NCBI GenBank assembly: GCA_013812695.1
Contig: JACCSZ010000219.1
Location: 1-38,723, forward strand
Source of the DNA: Gemmatimonadales bacterium
GTDB taxonomy: Bacteria > Gemmatimonadota > Gemmatimonadetes > Gemmatimonadales > GWC2-71-9
DNA: 38,723 bases
Direction: 5' to 3'
The notes beneath the pieces are model-generated. The model saw only the letters and a list, made by a program, of their open reading frames with translations. It ran no database searches and was not told where the DNA came from. Positions 15,820-26,408 of the stretch are shown here, piece after piece; position 1 is the stretch's first letter; each line of letters opens with the position of its first letter. Position numbers and translations under genes: made by a program.

Positions 15820-17817
15820 GTGCGCGTGAGCTCCGCTTCGCTGCTCTGCTGGCTGCTGGCCGGCCCCTTGGCGGCCCAGGACACCTCCGCATCCGGCCGA
15901 CCAGGCCCCGAGGCACGATTTCGCCGACTCGACCTTCCCGCTCCGACCGCCCTCCGGAGCGCCAACGGCGCGCCCGGCCCCGCCTATTGGCAGCAGCGCG
16001 CCGACTACGTGATCCGCGCCACGCTTGACACCGCGATCCGGTCGGTGCGCGGTGAAGAGCGCATTACGTACAGCAACAATTCGCCGGACACCCTTCGGTT
16101 CGTCTGGCTGCAGCTCGACCAGAACCTGTTCAACAGCGACAGCCGCGGGTTCCGCGTCTTCGGACAGGATCCGCGCTTCGGCACCAAGGGCGCCGAGGTG
16201 TCGGTGCGGCTGCTCAAGGTCGGCGAGCCGGCGGTACCGCGCGCTCGCGGACGGGCGGCCGCGCCGGCGGCGGCACTGCCGTACGTCGTCAACGGGACCC
16301 TCCTGCGGATCGACCTCGCGCGCCCGCTCCCGCCCGGCGGACGGCAGATCCTGGAGCTGGAGTGGTCGTTCCCGTTCGGCGCCAACAGCAACCGGATGGG
16401 TCTGGAGGATATCGACGGCGCGACCATCTACGAAGTGGCGCAGTGGTACCCGCGGATGGCGGTGTACGACGATGTGCGCGGCTGGAACACCGAACAGTAT
16501 ATGGGCCAGGGCGAGTTTTACCTCGAGTACGGCAGCTTCGACGTGAGCCTGACCGTGCCGGCCGACATGCTCGTCGCCGCCACCGGCACGCTCCGGAATC
16601 CGGACGAGGTCCTGACCGCGGCACAGCGCGCGCGGTTGGCGCGGGCACGCACGAGCGCGGAGACGGTGGTCATCCGCGGCAAGAACGAGATCGGCAGCTC
16701 TGACTCGCGGCCGCCAACGCAGGATCCGTCCCTTACCTGGCGGTTCACCGCCGACAGCGTCCGCGACTTCGCCTGGGCCGCGGCCCGGCACTTCATCTGG
16801 GACGCGGTCGGCGTGAACGGCGGCAAGACGCTGGCGATGAGCTTCTACCCGCCCAGCGCCGAACCGCAGTGGAAGGACGCGACGCAGTACGCCAAGACCG
16901 CCATCGAGTACTACTCCACGCAGTGGTCACCCTACCCGTATCCGTACGCCAGCAACGTGAACGGGATCGAGGGTGGCATGGAGTACCCGATGATCGTCTT
17001 CTGCCGGAACCGCACGGACCCGCACGCGCTGTACAGCGTGACCGACCACGAGTTCGGCCATACCTGGTTCCCCATGGTGGTGGGCAACAACGAGCGACTG
17101 CACGGCTGGATGGACGAGGGGTTCAACAGCTTCATGAACCACTACAGCTTTCCGCGGAAGTTTCCCGACGCCCCACTGCCGTCATCCCGCGGCGTCCAGG
17201 AGACTTATCTCAAGAACGCCGTGTCGGGCGACGAACAGCGTATCATGTCGCCCGCGGACCGGATGCGCTCCAACGAGAACTGGCGGCAGGCGCTGTACAA
17301 CAAACCGGCGGTCGGGCTCGTGCTGCTCCGGGATCAGATCACCTCGCCCGAGCGGTTCGACCCGGTGTTCCGCGAATATATCCGCCGGTGGTCGTACAAG
17401 CATCCGGCCCCGGCTGATTTCTTCCGCACCATGGAGGACGGGCTCGGCGAGGACCTGAGCTGGTTCTGGCGCTCGTGGTTCTACACGACCGAGCGGCTCG
17501 ACCAGGCCGTCGACTCGGTGGCAATCTCGGACTCGGCGGGCGTGATCTCACGGGTGTACTTGCGGAACGCCGGAGCGATGCCGATGCCGGTGGAACTCGC
17601 GCTGCTCATGGACGACGGGACTACACAGCGGCTTCGGCTGCCTGTGGAGATCTGGGGGCTGGGCGACCGGTACACGGCACTCGTGCCTGGGCCGCGGAAG
17701 GTGAGCGGGGTGATCATCGATGCGGAGGGCCTGTATCCGGACGTCGAGCGGGCGAACAACCGATGGCCCGCGGCCGGAGCGCCATCGAAGCCGGCGCGCG
17801 CGTCAGGGAGGAGATAG
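15820..17817 (+). CDS. Secreted M1-family metallopeptidase, copy 2
   Basis: 665 aa paralogue of the 12138-14180 product. The GTG at 15820 has GGAGGG seven bases upstream and opens a signal peptide (SASLLCWLLAGPLAAQ). Shared blocks with copy 1 include PDTLRFVWLQLDQNLF, AQWYPRMAVYDDV and MGQGEFYLEYG. The zinc site is HEFGH at residues 410-414 plus Glu 433 in WMDEGFNSF; GMEYP replaces GAMEN here too. LYNKPAVGLVLLRD contains the likely catalytic Tyr. The Pro/Arg-rich insert of copy 1 is replaced by a shorter Ala/Arg segment. The active site is intact in both copies, so neither looks decayed. The frame upstream of the GTG overlaps the CHAD gene and is not coding. Substrate is unknown. Confidence 0.88.
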   Translation: MRVSSASLLCWLLAGPLAAQDTSASGRPGPEARFRRLDLPAPTALRSANGAPGPAYWQQRADYVIRATLDTAIRSVRGEERITYSNNSPDTLRFVWLQLDQNLFNSDSRGFRVFGQDPRFGTKGAEVSVRLLKVGEPAVPRARGRAAAPAAALPYVVNGTLLRIDLARPLPPGGRQILELEWSFPFGANSNRMGLEDIDGATIYEVAQWYPRMAVYDDVRGWNTEQYMGQGEFYLEYGSFDVSLTVPADMLVAATGTLRNPDEVLTAAQRARLARARTSAETVVIRGKNEIGSSDSRPPTQDPSLTWRFTADSVRDFAWAAARHFIWDAVGVNGGKTLAMSFYPPSAEPQWKDATQYAKTAIEYYSTQWSPYPYPYASNVNGIEGGMEYPMIVFCRNRTDPHALYSVTDHEFGHTWFPMVVGNNERLHGWMDEGFNSFMNHYSFPRKFPDAPLPSSRGVQETYLKNAVSGDEQRIMSPADRMRSNENWRQALYNKPAVGLVLLRDQITSPERFDPVFREYIRRWSYKHPAPADFFRTMEDGLGEDLSWFWRSWFYTTERLDQAVDSVAISDSAGVISRVYLRNAGAMPMPVELALLMDDGTTQRLRLPVEIWGLGDRYTALVPGPRKVSGVIIDAEGLYPDVERANNRWPAAGAPSKPARASGRR

Positions 17818-17838
17818 GCGGGGCACCCGCGCCGCAGG

Positions 17839-17868
17839 CCGGCAACCCGGGTGACGACGGGTTGCCGG
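17839..17868. terminator. Bidirectional terminator-like hairpin between convergent genes
   Basis: CCGGCAACCCG (17839-17849) and CGGGTTGCCGG (17858-17868) form a perfect 11-base stem with an 8-base loop. It lies in the 70-base gap between the plus-strand M1 gene and the minus-strand lipoprotein gene, so it can serve both. U-runs are lacking on either side, which is usual for GC-rich genomes. Confidence 0.7.
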
Positions 17869-17887
17869 GGAAGCGGGAGAAAATCAT

Positions 17888-19072
17888 CTACGGCACGTCG
17901 AGCTGCCACAGCCCGCTGAGCATGTCGATCGCATAGAGCGATCCGCCCGAGAGCTGCACCCCCCACGTGAACGTATTCCCCTCTCCACCCGGACGAATCT
18001 GCGAGATCAAGCGGCTCGAGAGATCGCCCGCCAGCGTCCCCGAGACGTCGAGGGCTACCACGCCGCCGTCGTAGTACGCGGCATACAGAATCTGCCGCTG
18101 CTCGTCCATCCAGAAGTTGTGCGTGCCGGCGTTCTCCAGGCGAAAGAACGCGACCTCGCGGGGCCGCGCCAGGTCCGAGACATCCACGACGTGAATGTCG
18201 CCGCTGGACCGCGAACCCACGACGCCCGCGCCCTCCTGCCCGAGGAACAGGTACCGCTGCTCGCCGCGCACGGGATTGTGGAACCACCAGCCGTTGTGCA
18301 CCGCCACTCCGCCGGGCACGGCTCTGTCCGACGTGACCAGGCGGCTCACCTCCTGGGGAGACGAGGGCGACCCACCTTCGATGCCGTTGCCCACGTCGTA
18401 GACGATCACCCCTGTGTTCCAGGCGAACACGAACGCCAGCCCGTCGCGTACATAGGTATCGTGGATGCCGTACGCCGGCGGGATCGGCACGGTGGCCACC
18501 GCACTGACGGCGGCGGGGTCGGTGATGTCGAAGATGACGAGCGCGGGGCCGGCCGGATTGCGGGCGGCGAACACGTACCGGCTCCCGCCGATCTCCGCGA
18601 TCGTGGCGGTGTGAATGCCCTCGGCCACGTGGACACTGTCCCGAAACGCGGGCCGCCGCGGATCGGTCAGGTCGTACACATACAGGCCGGCGCCCGCGCC
18701 ACCCTCCGCCCCGAACACCAGGGTGCCACCGTCATCGCTGACCTGGACGTCGCTCACGGTCGCGATGCCCGGCACCATCACGGAGTCCGCCAGCACCGGC
18801 GCGCCGCTCGCATCGAGCGACCAGACGTTGACCACGTTGCCGGGAACGCCGCCCCGAGGCACGCGGCCCCATGTCCCGGTGTAGGCGTAGGCGCCGTGCA
18901 CCCACAGGTCCGAGCTGTACCGGTCCGGCACATTGTTGCCGCCGGCGACGATGGCGAAATCGGACGGCGGGGGCGGCTGCGTGGGTCCGCCGCCCCCGCC
19001 GTCGCCACCTCCGCAGGCGGCAAGCGCGAATGCCGCGGCGAGCGCGGGCAGCGAGAGCCATCGCCAAGGCAT
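17888..19072 (-). CDS. LVIVD-repeat lipoprotein
   Basis: This is a predicted lipoprotein of 394 aa. Residues 1-20 form a lipoprotein signal with lipobox LAAC (Cys20), followed by a Gly/Pro-rich linker (GGGDGGGGGPTQPPPP). The rest is a beta-propeller-like array of LVIVD repeats: LYVYDLTDPRRP, LVIFDITDPAAV, IHVVDVSDLARP and VVALDVSGTLAG are clear copies of about 45-60 residues each. The ending GLWQLDVP completes the last blade. Such proteins are exported; their ligands are mostly unknown. The ATG at 19072 lies 11 bases after the preceding gene's stop, suggesting co-transcription with it and with sdhB upstream. Frame extension beyond 19072 covers the upstream gene and is rejected. Confidence 0.82.
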   Translation of the reverse strand: MPWRWLSLPALAAAFALAACGGGDGGGGGPTQPPPPSDFAIVAGGNNVPDRYSSDLWVHGAYAYTGTWGRVPRGGVPGNVVNVWSLDASGAPVLADSVMVPGIATVSDVQVSDDGGTLVFGAEGGAGAGLYVYDLTDPRRPAFRDSVHVAEGIHTATIAEIGGSRYVFAARNPAGPALVIFDITDPAAVSAVATVPIPPAYGIHDTYVRDGLAFVFAWNTGVIVYDVGNGIEGGSPSSPQEVSRLVTSDRAVPGGVAVHNGWWFHNPVRGEQRYLFLGQEGAGVVGSRSSGDIHVVDVSDLARPREVAFFRLENAGTHNFWMDEQRQILYAAYYDGGVVALDVSGTLAGDLSSRLISQIRPGGEGNTFTWGVQLSGGSLYAIDMLSGLWQLDVP

Positions 19073-19083
19073 GTGGGCGTTGC

Positions 19084-20325
19084 TCACCGGTGCGTCATTT
19101 CTTGGTGCTCGGGTCTCGCCATGTCGGTCTCCGTTTCCAGCACGCCGTAGCGCCCCATCCGATGCAGCGCCGCGCCGGCGCTGACGCGCACGCCGAGCGC
19201 GAGCGACCAGATGTGGTTCCGGCCATACAGGCTCGTCACGTCGAAGAGTCCCCCGCCCACCTTGGCGATCCGGGCATATCCAACTTGCACCAGGGGCCGG
19301 ATCTCGAACGCCGGCCGCCGGATCGCGGTGACTTCGTACCCAGCCGTGTGCGTCGTCCATCGTGACACCCCGATGATCGAATTCTCGAGGTGTGGCCGGA
19401 GCGAGCGGAAGCGGGCGACCCGTTCCTCCTCGGGCCGCTCGGTCCGTTCGAAGCGGTACTGGAGACGATGCGGGCGCCTGGTCCATGCACCTTCGAGGAG
19501 CGCGCTGCGAAACACGAAGAAGCCGCTGGCTTCCGACGTCCGGGCCCACTCCAGCATGAGGTAGACCGGGTCCTTGCCCAGCGGGCGGTCCCAGCGGGCG
19601 GCCACGCTCCACTTGCCCTGGGCGGGGCCCGCGCCCGGCCGATGCTCGGGCGAGTGGACGTGCGCGTGCGATGCCTGCACGGTCAGGCCGCGTATCAGCG
19701 TTCCGGAGACGCGCACGCTTCGGGAGTCCCCGAACCTCCCCCCGATCCTCGGCCACTGCCCCGGACGTTCCGGCTCGTCGCCGTTGAATACCCCCGCCTC
19801 GACGGTCACCGGCCCCGTGCGGAAGGCCGCGATCGCCACCGCGCGCTCGAGGATCTGGGCGAGGTGGTGATTGACGGGGTATCCCAGAAACGGCCGTACC
19901 ATGGGATCGTCGGTACCGAACGGAGCAAAGCCCTTGCCGGCGCTGAGCGACACGCGTGCGACGCCGTCGTGCCTTCCGAGCACATCGTCTGCGCTGAGCA
20001 TCAACTCGTGCAGGTAGGTGTGCGGATGGCGCCGGTCGACGAACCCTTCGCCCCAGTCGCCCGGCGTCAGCTCGCCCCCAGGGATCGTGGCGCCTTCGAG
20101 ATTGAGGACGCCCGTGAGGCGGAGCCGGCCCGGGCCGCGCGCGTGCAGGTGGAGGATGGGCTGGACGACTCGTACCTCACCCAGCGCGCCGCCCCCCGGC
20201 ACCGGCTCGGACCGCTCGAACGCCAGCACCGCATGTGCTCCCACGCGGACCGACGCGGGCTCCCCCTGGGCGGACGTACCTACAGGAGCCGACGCCATCA
20301 GGGCGGCCAGTGCGGTCCGGGCCAT
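19084..20325 (-). CDS. Probable outer-membrane beta-barrel protein
   Basis: 413 aa with a signal peptide (MARTALAALMASAPVGTSAQG). I do not recognise a named family. The mature part alternates short polar and hydrophobic strands and is rich in Arg, Gly and aromatic residues, with strand-like segments such as TVQASHAHVHSP, GKWSVAARWDRPL and PVYLMLEWARTS. LVQVGYARIA and a hydrophobic segment near the C-terminus (WSLALGVRVSAGA) follow. This pattern suggests a porin-like barrel rather than an enzyme. FAPFGTDDPMVRPFLGYPVNHH is a distinctive central block that would identify homologues. It starts 11 bases after the sdhB stop and ends 11 bases before the lipoprotein start, so it belongs to the same unit. 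GTG a few codons upstream is an alternative start. Confidence 0.65.
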   Translation of the reverse strand: MARTALAALMASAPVGTSAQGEPASVRVGAHAVLAFERSEPVPGGGALGEVRVVQPILHLHARGPGRLRLTGVLNLEGATIPGGELTPGDWGEGFVDRRHPHTYLHELMLSADDVLGRHDGVARVSLSAGKGFAPFGTDDPMVRPFLGYPVNHHLAQILERAVAIAAFRTGPVTVEAGVFNGDEPERPGQWPRIGGRFGDSRSVRVSGTLIRGLTVQASHAHVHSPEHRPGAGPAQGKWSVAARWDRPLGKDPVYLMLEWARTSEASGFFVFRSALLEGAWTRRPHRLQYRFERTERPEEERVARFRSLRPHLENSIIGVSRWTTHTAGYEVTAIRRPAFEIRPLVQVGYARIAKVGGGLFDVTSLYGRNHIWSLALGVRVSAGAALHRMGRYGVLETETDMARPEHQEMTHR

Positions 20326-20336
20326 GCCGGGACTCG

Positions 20337-21103
20337 TCAGTCGGACTCTGACACCACCGCGCGCACGGGCGCCACCGCGGCCCGGAGGTAATCCCGATTC
20401 ATCCGGGTGATGGTATCGATGCTGATCAGTTTGGGACACGCTTCCTGGCATTCGCCGTACAGCGTGCAGCCCCCGAACCCCTCGATATCCATCTGCTCCA
20501 CCATGCGCCGCGCCCGCAGCCCCCGCTCGGGTTGGCCCTGCGGCAGCAGGCCGAGGTGCGTGATCTTGGCCGCCGTGAAGAGCGAGGCCGAGCCGTTGGG
20601 ACAGGCGGCCACGCAGGCCCCGCAGCCGATGCACTGCGCCGCGTCCATGGCGGTATCCACCTCGTCCTTCGCGATCAGCGTCGCGTTGCCGTCGATCGCG
20701 CTGCCCGTCGGCGCGCTGATGTAGCCGCCGGCCGCGATAATCCGGTCGAACGCCTCGCGGCTCACGACCAGGTCCCGCAGGATGGGGAAGGCGCGGGAGC
20801 GCCAGGGCTCGACGGAGATTTCGCGGCCGTCCGCAAAGCTCCGCATGTGGAGCTGGCAAGTGGCGGTACCCTTGTTCGGACCGTGCGCCACACCGTTGAT
20901 CATCAGGCTGCACGAGCCGCAGATGCCCTCCCGGCAGTCGTGGTCGAAGGCGATCGGCACCTCCCCGGCCGCCATCAGGCGCTCGTTCACCACATCGAGC
21001 ATCTCCAGGAACGACGCGTCCGGGCTGATGTCGTTGGCCTCGTAGCGCACCATGCCGCCGGGGGCGCTGGGCCCCGCCTGACGCCAGACCTGGAGCGTGA
21101 CGT

Positions 21104-21107
<4 letters not shown>
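20337..21107 (-). CDS. sdhB: Succinate dehydrogenase iron-sulfur subunit
   Basis: This Fe-S subunit of complex II moves electrons from SdhA flavin to the membrane anchor (256 aa). It has three centres: [2Fe-2S] ligands in CREGICGSC plus the later Cys in TATCQLHMR; [4Fe-4S] in CIGCGACVAACPNG; and [3Fe-4S] in CTLYGECQEACPKL. The start is GTG at 21107, overlapping the sdhA stop as GTGA; ORF reading upstream of it is sdhA shadow. The sequence style (HDCREGICGSCSLMINGVAHGP) resembles the Bacteroidetes and actinobacterial type-B enzyme. The downstream barrel gene follows after 11 bases. Confidence 0.95.
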
Positions 21108-23017
<1,910 letters not shown>

Positions 23018-23042
23018 GCCGCTCTCCAGTGCTCAGGCAGCC

Positions 23043-23110
23043 TGTCAACTTGAGCGAAGCGAAGGAGCCATGGACCGAAGCATGCCCCCTTCGCTGCGCT
23101 CAGGGTGACA
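23043..23110. repeat. Palindromic intergenic repeat, sdhC/sdhA gap
   Basis: Arms of 26 bases (23043-23068 and 23085-23110) pair with five mismatches. The core is TGAGCGAAGCGAAGG on one side and CCTTCGCTGCGCTCA on the other. The same core occurs at 24782-24880, upstream of mdh. It sits inside the operon, between the sdhC stop and the sdhA start, and would form an RNA hairpin. The element carries no ORF. Confidence 0.75.
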
Positions 23111-23141
23111 ACGCGGGGAAGGCCGACGAAGCGCCCGCCGC

Positions 23142-23801
23142 TCACCGAATCACCCCCGCGTACACCGCCAGGGGAATCACCGTGAATCCCGCCCACACGA
23201 TCAGGGAGAGCGCCACCGCCAATTGCCGCCGGAGGGGGCGCGGCGACGGCTGGCTCACGCCGAGACTCCGTCCGCTGCTCCAGAGCCCGTGGTACAGGTG
23301 GAGGCCCACCGCCACCAGCGCGAGCTCGTAGAATGCTACCACGAGCAGGTTCGCGAACCCCGCCACCACGTTGTGGTAGGGGTCGCCCTCGACGAACGAG
23401 GTGTGGACAATACCGACCGTGAAATGGAGGACGTGGTACACGATGAACACCAGAATCAACACGCCGCCCCACCGGATCGAGCGTGACGCCAGGGTCGACA
23501 CCTGCGGCCGGCGCCCTCCGGCATACCCCACGGGCCGTGCCACCTGACTGCGCCGGGTGAGCTGTACCGCCGCCACGATGTGGACGACCACGGCCGCGAG
23601 GAGGGCCAGCCGGGCGACCCATAATGCTCCGCCCGTCCCGTGCAGGAGCCGGCTGTACAAGTTGATCTTCTCCGGGCCCTGAAAGACGAGCAGGTTGGCG
23701 AGCACGTGGGTGACCAGGTACGCGACCAGGAGCAGCCCGCTCACGGCCATGACCGCTTTCTTCCCGACCGAAGACTTCCAGAGCGCCTGCACCCGGTTCA
23801 T
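23142..23801 (-). CDS. sdhC: Succinate dehydrogenase cytochrome b558 subunit (five-helix)
   Basis: This is the membrane anchor and quinone site of complex II (219 aa). Five hydrophobic helices can be read, starting AVMAVSGLLLVAYLVTHVLANLL. Histidines placed to ligate two hemes occur in VTHVLAN, VVHIVAAVQL, VYHVLHFTVG and GLHLYHGLWSS. A single SdhC without SdhD is the type-B, diheme arrangement usually tied to menaquinone. The ATG at 23801 has GGGGAG five bases upstream and lies 13 bases after the mdh stop, so mdh and sdhC are co-transcribed. Earlier in-frame codons overlap mdh and are rejected. Confidence 0.93.
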   Translation of the reverse strand: MNRVQALWKSSVGKKAVMAVSGLLLVAYLVTHVLANLLVFQGPEKINLYSRLLHGTGGALWVARLALLAAVVVHIVAAVQLTRRSQVARPVGYAGGRRPQVSTLASRSIRWGGVLILVFIVYHVLHFTVGIVHTSFVEGDPYHNVVAGFANLLVVAFYELALVAVGLHLYHGLWSSGRSLGVSQPSPRPLRRQLAVALSLIVWAGFTVIPLAVYAGVIR

Positions 23802-23814
23802 GGATACTCCCCGA

Positions 23815-24747
23815 TCAGCCGGCGTCGACGACGGCCTGGGTTGCCCGCACCGCCTCGGCCGACTGCGCCAGCTCGGCCCGCTCGGCATCCGTGAGCTCGA
23901 TCTCGACGATCCGCTCCAGACCCGTCCGCCCGAGCTTGCACGGCACCCCGCAGAACACGTCGCGGAGGCCGAACTCTCCTTGTAACCACGCCGAGCACGG
24001 AAGGATCCGGCGTTTGTCGAGCGCGATCGCCTCGACCATCTGCACCGCCGCGGCGCTGGGGGCGTAGTACGCCGAGCCCGTCTTGAGATACGACACGATC
24101 TCGGCGCCGCCGTTGCGGGTTCGGTCGAGAATGGCGTCGAGCCGGTCGCGTGCGAGGAGCTGGCTCACCGGGATCCCCGAGACCGTCGTGTAGGACACCA
24201 ATGGAACCATGGTGTCACCGTGGCCGCCGAGCACCATCGCCTGGATGTCGTCGACCGACACGGCCATGGCCTCGGCGAGGAACATCCGGTAGCGTGCGGT
24301 GTCGAGGACCCCGGCCATGCCGATAACCCGCTCGCGCGGAAACCCGCTTGCCTTCATGGCCACGTAGCACATGACGTCGAGCGGGTTGGATACCACGATG
24401 ATGATCGAGGCCGGGGCTACGCGCGCGATCTCCTTCGCCACCGAGCGGACGATCCCGGCGTTCGTCTTCACCAGGTCGTCGCGGCTCATCCCGGGCTTCC
24501 GCGCGATGCCCGCGGTCACGAGGAACAGCTCGGCGCCGGCGGCCTCGTCGTAGCCGTTCGTGCCGACGATGCGGGTGTCGAACCCCTCGATCGGGCCGGA
24601 CTGCCACTGGTCGAGGGCCTTGCCCTGCGGCACGCCTTCGACCACGTCGATCATCACGACGGTACGGGCCAGACTCTTCTCGGCCAGCCGTTGTGCCGCG
24701 GTCGCGCCCACGTTTCCGGCCCCGACGACGGCCACTTTTCCCAGCAT
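23815..24747 (-). CDS. mdh: Malate dehydrogenase (LDH-like)
   Basis: This TCA-cycle enzyme interconverts malate and oxaloacetate with NAD (310 aa). The N-terminal Rossmann segment is VAVVGAGNVGATAAQRLAEK with the NAD-specific Asp in MIDVVEG. Substrate and catalytic residues are visible in IARKPGMSRDDLV (mobile-loop Arg), VSNPLDVMCYVAMK and VLGGHGDTMVPL (catalytic His). Arg in RKPGM at the specificity position favours malate over lactate. The ATG at 24747 is chosen by alignment to the family N-terminus. It heads the mdh-sdhCAB cluster. A palindromic repeat lies between it and trmL, and no clear promoter is visible in the 159-base gap. Confidence 0.95.
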   Translation of the reverse strand: MLGKVAVVGAGNVGATAAQRLAEKSLARTVVMIDVVEGVPQGKALDQWQSGPIEGFDTRIVGTNGYDEAAGAELFLVTAGIARKPGMSRDDLVKTNAGIVRSVAKEIARVAPASIIIVVSNPLDVMCYVAMKASGFPRERVIGMAGVLDTARYRMFLAEAMAVSVDDIQAMVLGGHGDTMVPLVSYTTVSGIPVSQLLARDRLDAILDRTRNGGAEIVSYLKTGSAYYAPSAAAVQMVEAIALDKRRILPCSAWLQGEFGLRDVFCGVPCKLGRTGLERIVEIELTDAERAELAQSAEAVRATQAVVDAG

Positions 24748-24781
24748 GCGCGATCGCTTTCGTGTGGGGGGGACGCGGCTC

Positions 24782-24880
24782 GTCATCGTGAGCGGAGCGA
24801 AGGATCGGCTCGGGCATGCGAGTGAGGGTCGAGGCTCACTCGTACCACCCACCCGATCCTTCGCTTGCGCTCAGGATGAC
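24782..24880. repeat. Palindromic intergenic repeat, mdh upstream gap
   Basis: Arms GTCATCGTGAGCGGAGCGAA... (24782-24807) and its complement (24854-24880) pair with two mismatches and one bulge. The spacer contains a smaller inverted repeat (GAGTGAG/CTCACTC), so a branched cruciform is possible. The core GAGCGnAGCGAAGG is shared with 23043-23110. It starts 26 bases after the trmL stop and may also act as its terminator. Confidence 0.75.
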
Positions 24881-24906
24881 GCTCCGGAACCGAAGAATCT
24901 ACCGGC

Positions 24907-25389
24907 TCACTGCGCTGCCTCCAACCCTGCCGGTAGCGCCACGCCGAGCTGCCGGAGCCCCTCGTACAGCACGACGCTCACCGCGTTGGCGAGGTTGAGG
25001 CTGCGCACCTCACCAGGCATTGGAATCCGGAAGCAGCGCTCGGGATGCTTCTCGAGAATCCGCGTGGGCATGCCCTCCGTTTCGCTCCCGAACACCAGCA
25101 CTCCGCGCTCCCGGAACCGCGCGTCCCGATAGTCGTTGCCCGCGTTCGCCGAGAAGTACAGGCAGCGGTCACGGCTGATGGCGTCGCGGAATTCGAACCA
25201 GTCCGGGTGCACCCAGAGGTCCACCTTGTCCCAGTAGTCGAGCCCCGCGCGCTTCACCTCTCGCGCGTCGAGTGAGAAGCCCAGCGGCTCGATCAGGTGC
25301 AGCGGCGTGTCGGTGGCCGCGCACAGGCGGGCGATGTTGCCGGTGTTCGGCGGGATCTGCGGTTGGATCAGCGCGACGTGGAGGCCCAT
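24907..25389 (-). CDS. trmL: tRNA (cytidine(34)-2'-O)-methyltransferase, TrmL/YibK type
   Basis: This SPOUT methyltransferase modifies the wobble base of leucine tRNAs (160 aa, typical 155-165). The N-terminus VALIQPQIPPNTGNIARLCAA has the NTGNIAR motif. VFGSETEGMP and MPGEVRSLNLANAVSVVLYE form the knotted AdoMet site. The ATG at 25389 overlaps the moaA stop by one base (TGATG); the neighbouring GTG three bases upstream is an alternative. It is the last gene of the moaD-moaE-moaA unit. Its presence there is not explained by pathway logic. Confidence 0.92.
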   Translation of the reverse strand: MGLHVALIQPQIPPNTGNIARLCAATDTPLHLIEPLGFSLDAREVKRAGLDYWDKVDLWVHPDWFEFRDAISRDRCLYFSANAGNDYRDARFRERGVLVFGSETEGMPTRILEKHPERCFRIPMPGEVRSLNLANAVSVVLYEGLRQLGVALPAGLEAAQ

Positions 25390-26408
25390 CACCCGCCGCG
25401 CGTGTGCATCTCGCGCCGCGGATCCGCGCGCAGGCTGTCGATCTGGTGGAGGATGCCACGGTCGGGAAGCGCCGCCCGGACCTCGGCGCCGCGATCGGTA
25501 CGCGAGCTCCAGGTGTCCCGGATGCGGCCGGCGATCTCCTCGTCCGAGGCGCCGGTGCGGAGCAGCTCGCGGAGGTCGAGCCCGCGCTCACCGTACAGAC
25601 ACAGCAGAAATGTGCCGTCCGCGGTGAGGCGCGCTCGGTCGCAGGTGCGGCAGAACGGCGCCGTGGTCGAAGCGATCACGCCGAACGTGCTGCCGTCGGC
25701 CAGACGAAATCGCTCGGCGGGCGCCCAGCCGCTCTGGTGCAACTCCGTCACCGGGCCGTGCTCGGCGGCAATGCTCGCAAGGATTTCCTGCTGCGAGACC
25801 ACCTTGCGCTGATCCCAGTCCGTCGCGCCACCCACGTCCATGTACTCGATGAACCGGACTTCCAGTCCCCTGTCCCGTGCAAAGGTGAGCAGGTCGAGAA
25901 CCTCATCATCGTTGTAGCCGCGGATGACCACGGTGTTGAGCTTGACCGAGTCGAATCCCGCGGCGGTGGCGGCGTGAATTCCCGCGAGCACTTCCGCGTG
26001 CCGCGCGCTGCGCGCGAACGCCACCATCCGCTCAGGCTGGAGCGTGTCGATGCTCACCGTCACCCGCCGGAGCCCCGCCTCGCGCAGCGCCTGCGCCGAG
26101 CGTGCGAGGAGAATGCCGTTGGTGGTGAGGGCGAGGTCACGGACGGCCTCGTGCCGGCGCAGCAGCCGGACCAGGGTCGGCAGGGCGTGCCGCAGCAACG
26201 GCTCGCCGCCGGTCAGCCGGATCTTGCGCACTCCGAGGCCGACGAAGATCCCCGCCAGTCGATCGATTTCCTCGAACGTCAGGATCGATTCCCGTGGCAG
26301 CCACACGTACTCCGCCTCCGGCATGCAATACCGGCAGCGCATGTTGCAGCGATCGGTGACCGAGATCCGCAGATTTCGGAGCGGGCGGCCGAGGACGTCG
26401 ACGGTCAT
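25389..26408 (-). CDS. moaA: GTP 3',8-cyclase, radical SAM
   Basis: This is the first step of molybdenum cofactor synthesis, converting GTP to 3',8-cH2GTP with MoaC (339 aa). The N-terminal radical-SAM motif is CNMRCRYC (Cx3Cx2C), and LTGGEPLLR follows. The C-terminal [4Fe-4S] ligands appear in CRTCDRARLTADGTFLLC. The last residues are RGG: a conserved C-terminal Gly-Gly needed for activity in MoaA is kept. The ATG at 26408 overlaps the moaE stop (ATGA) and its own stop overlaps trmL. No moaC lies in the window. Confidence 0.95.
   Translation of the reverse strand: MTVDVLGRPLRNLRISVTDRCNMRCRYCMPEAEYVWLPRESILTFEEIDRLAGIFVGLGVRKIRLTGGEPLLRHALPTLVRLLRRHEAVRDLALTTNGILLARSAQALREAGLRRVTVSIDTLQPERMVAFARSARHAEVLAGIHAATAAGFDSVKLNTVVIRGYNDDEVLDLLTFARDRGLEVRFIEYMDVGGATDWDQRKVVSQQEILASIAAEHGPVTELHQSGWAPAERFRLADGSTFGVIASTTAPFCRTCDRARLTADGTFLLCLYGERGLDLRELLRTGASDEEIAGRIRDTWSSRTDRGAEVRAALPDRGILHQIDSLRADPRREMHTRGG

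Noticed and set aside
15586..16791. Minus-strand 401-codon frame opposite the second M1 peptidase
   Set aside because: Same reason: charge-biased translation, antisense to a conserved gene.
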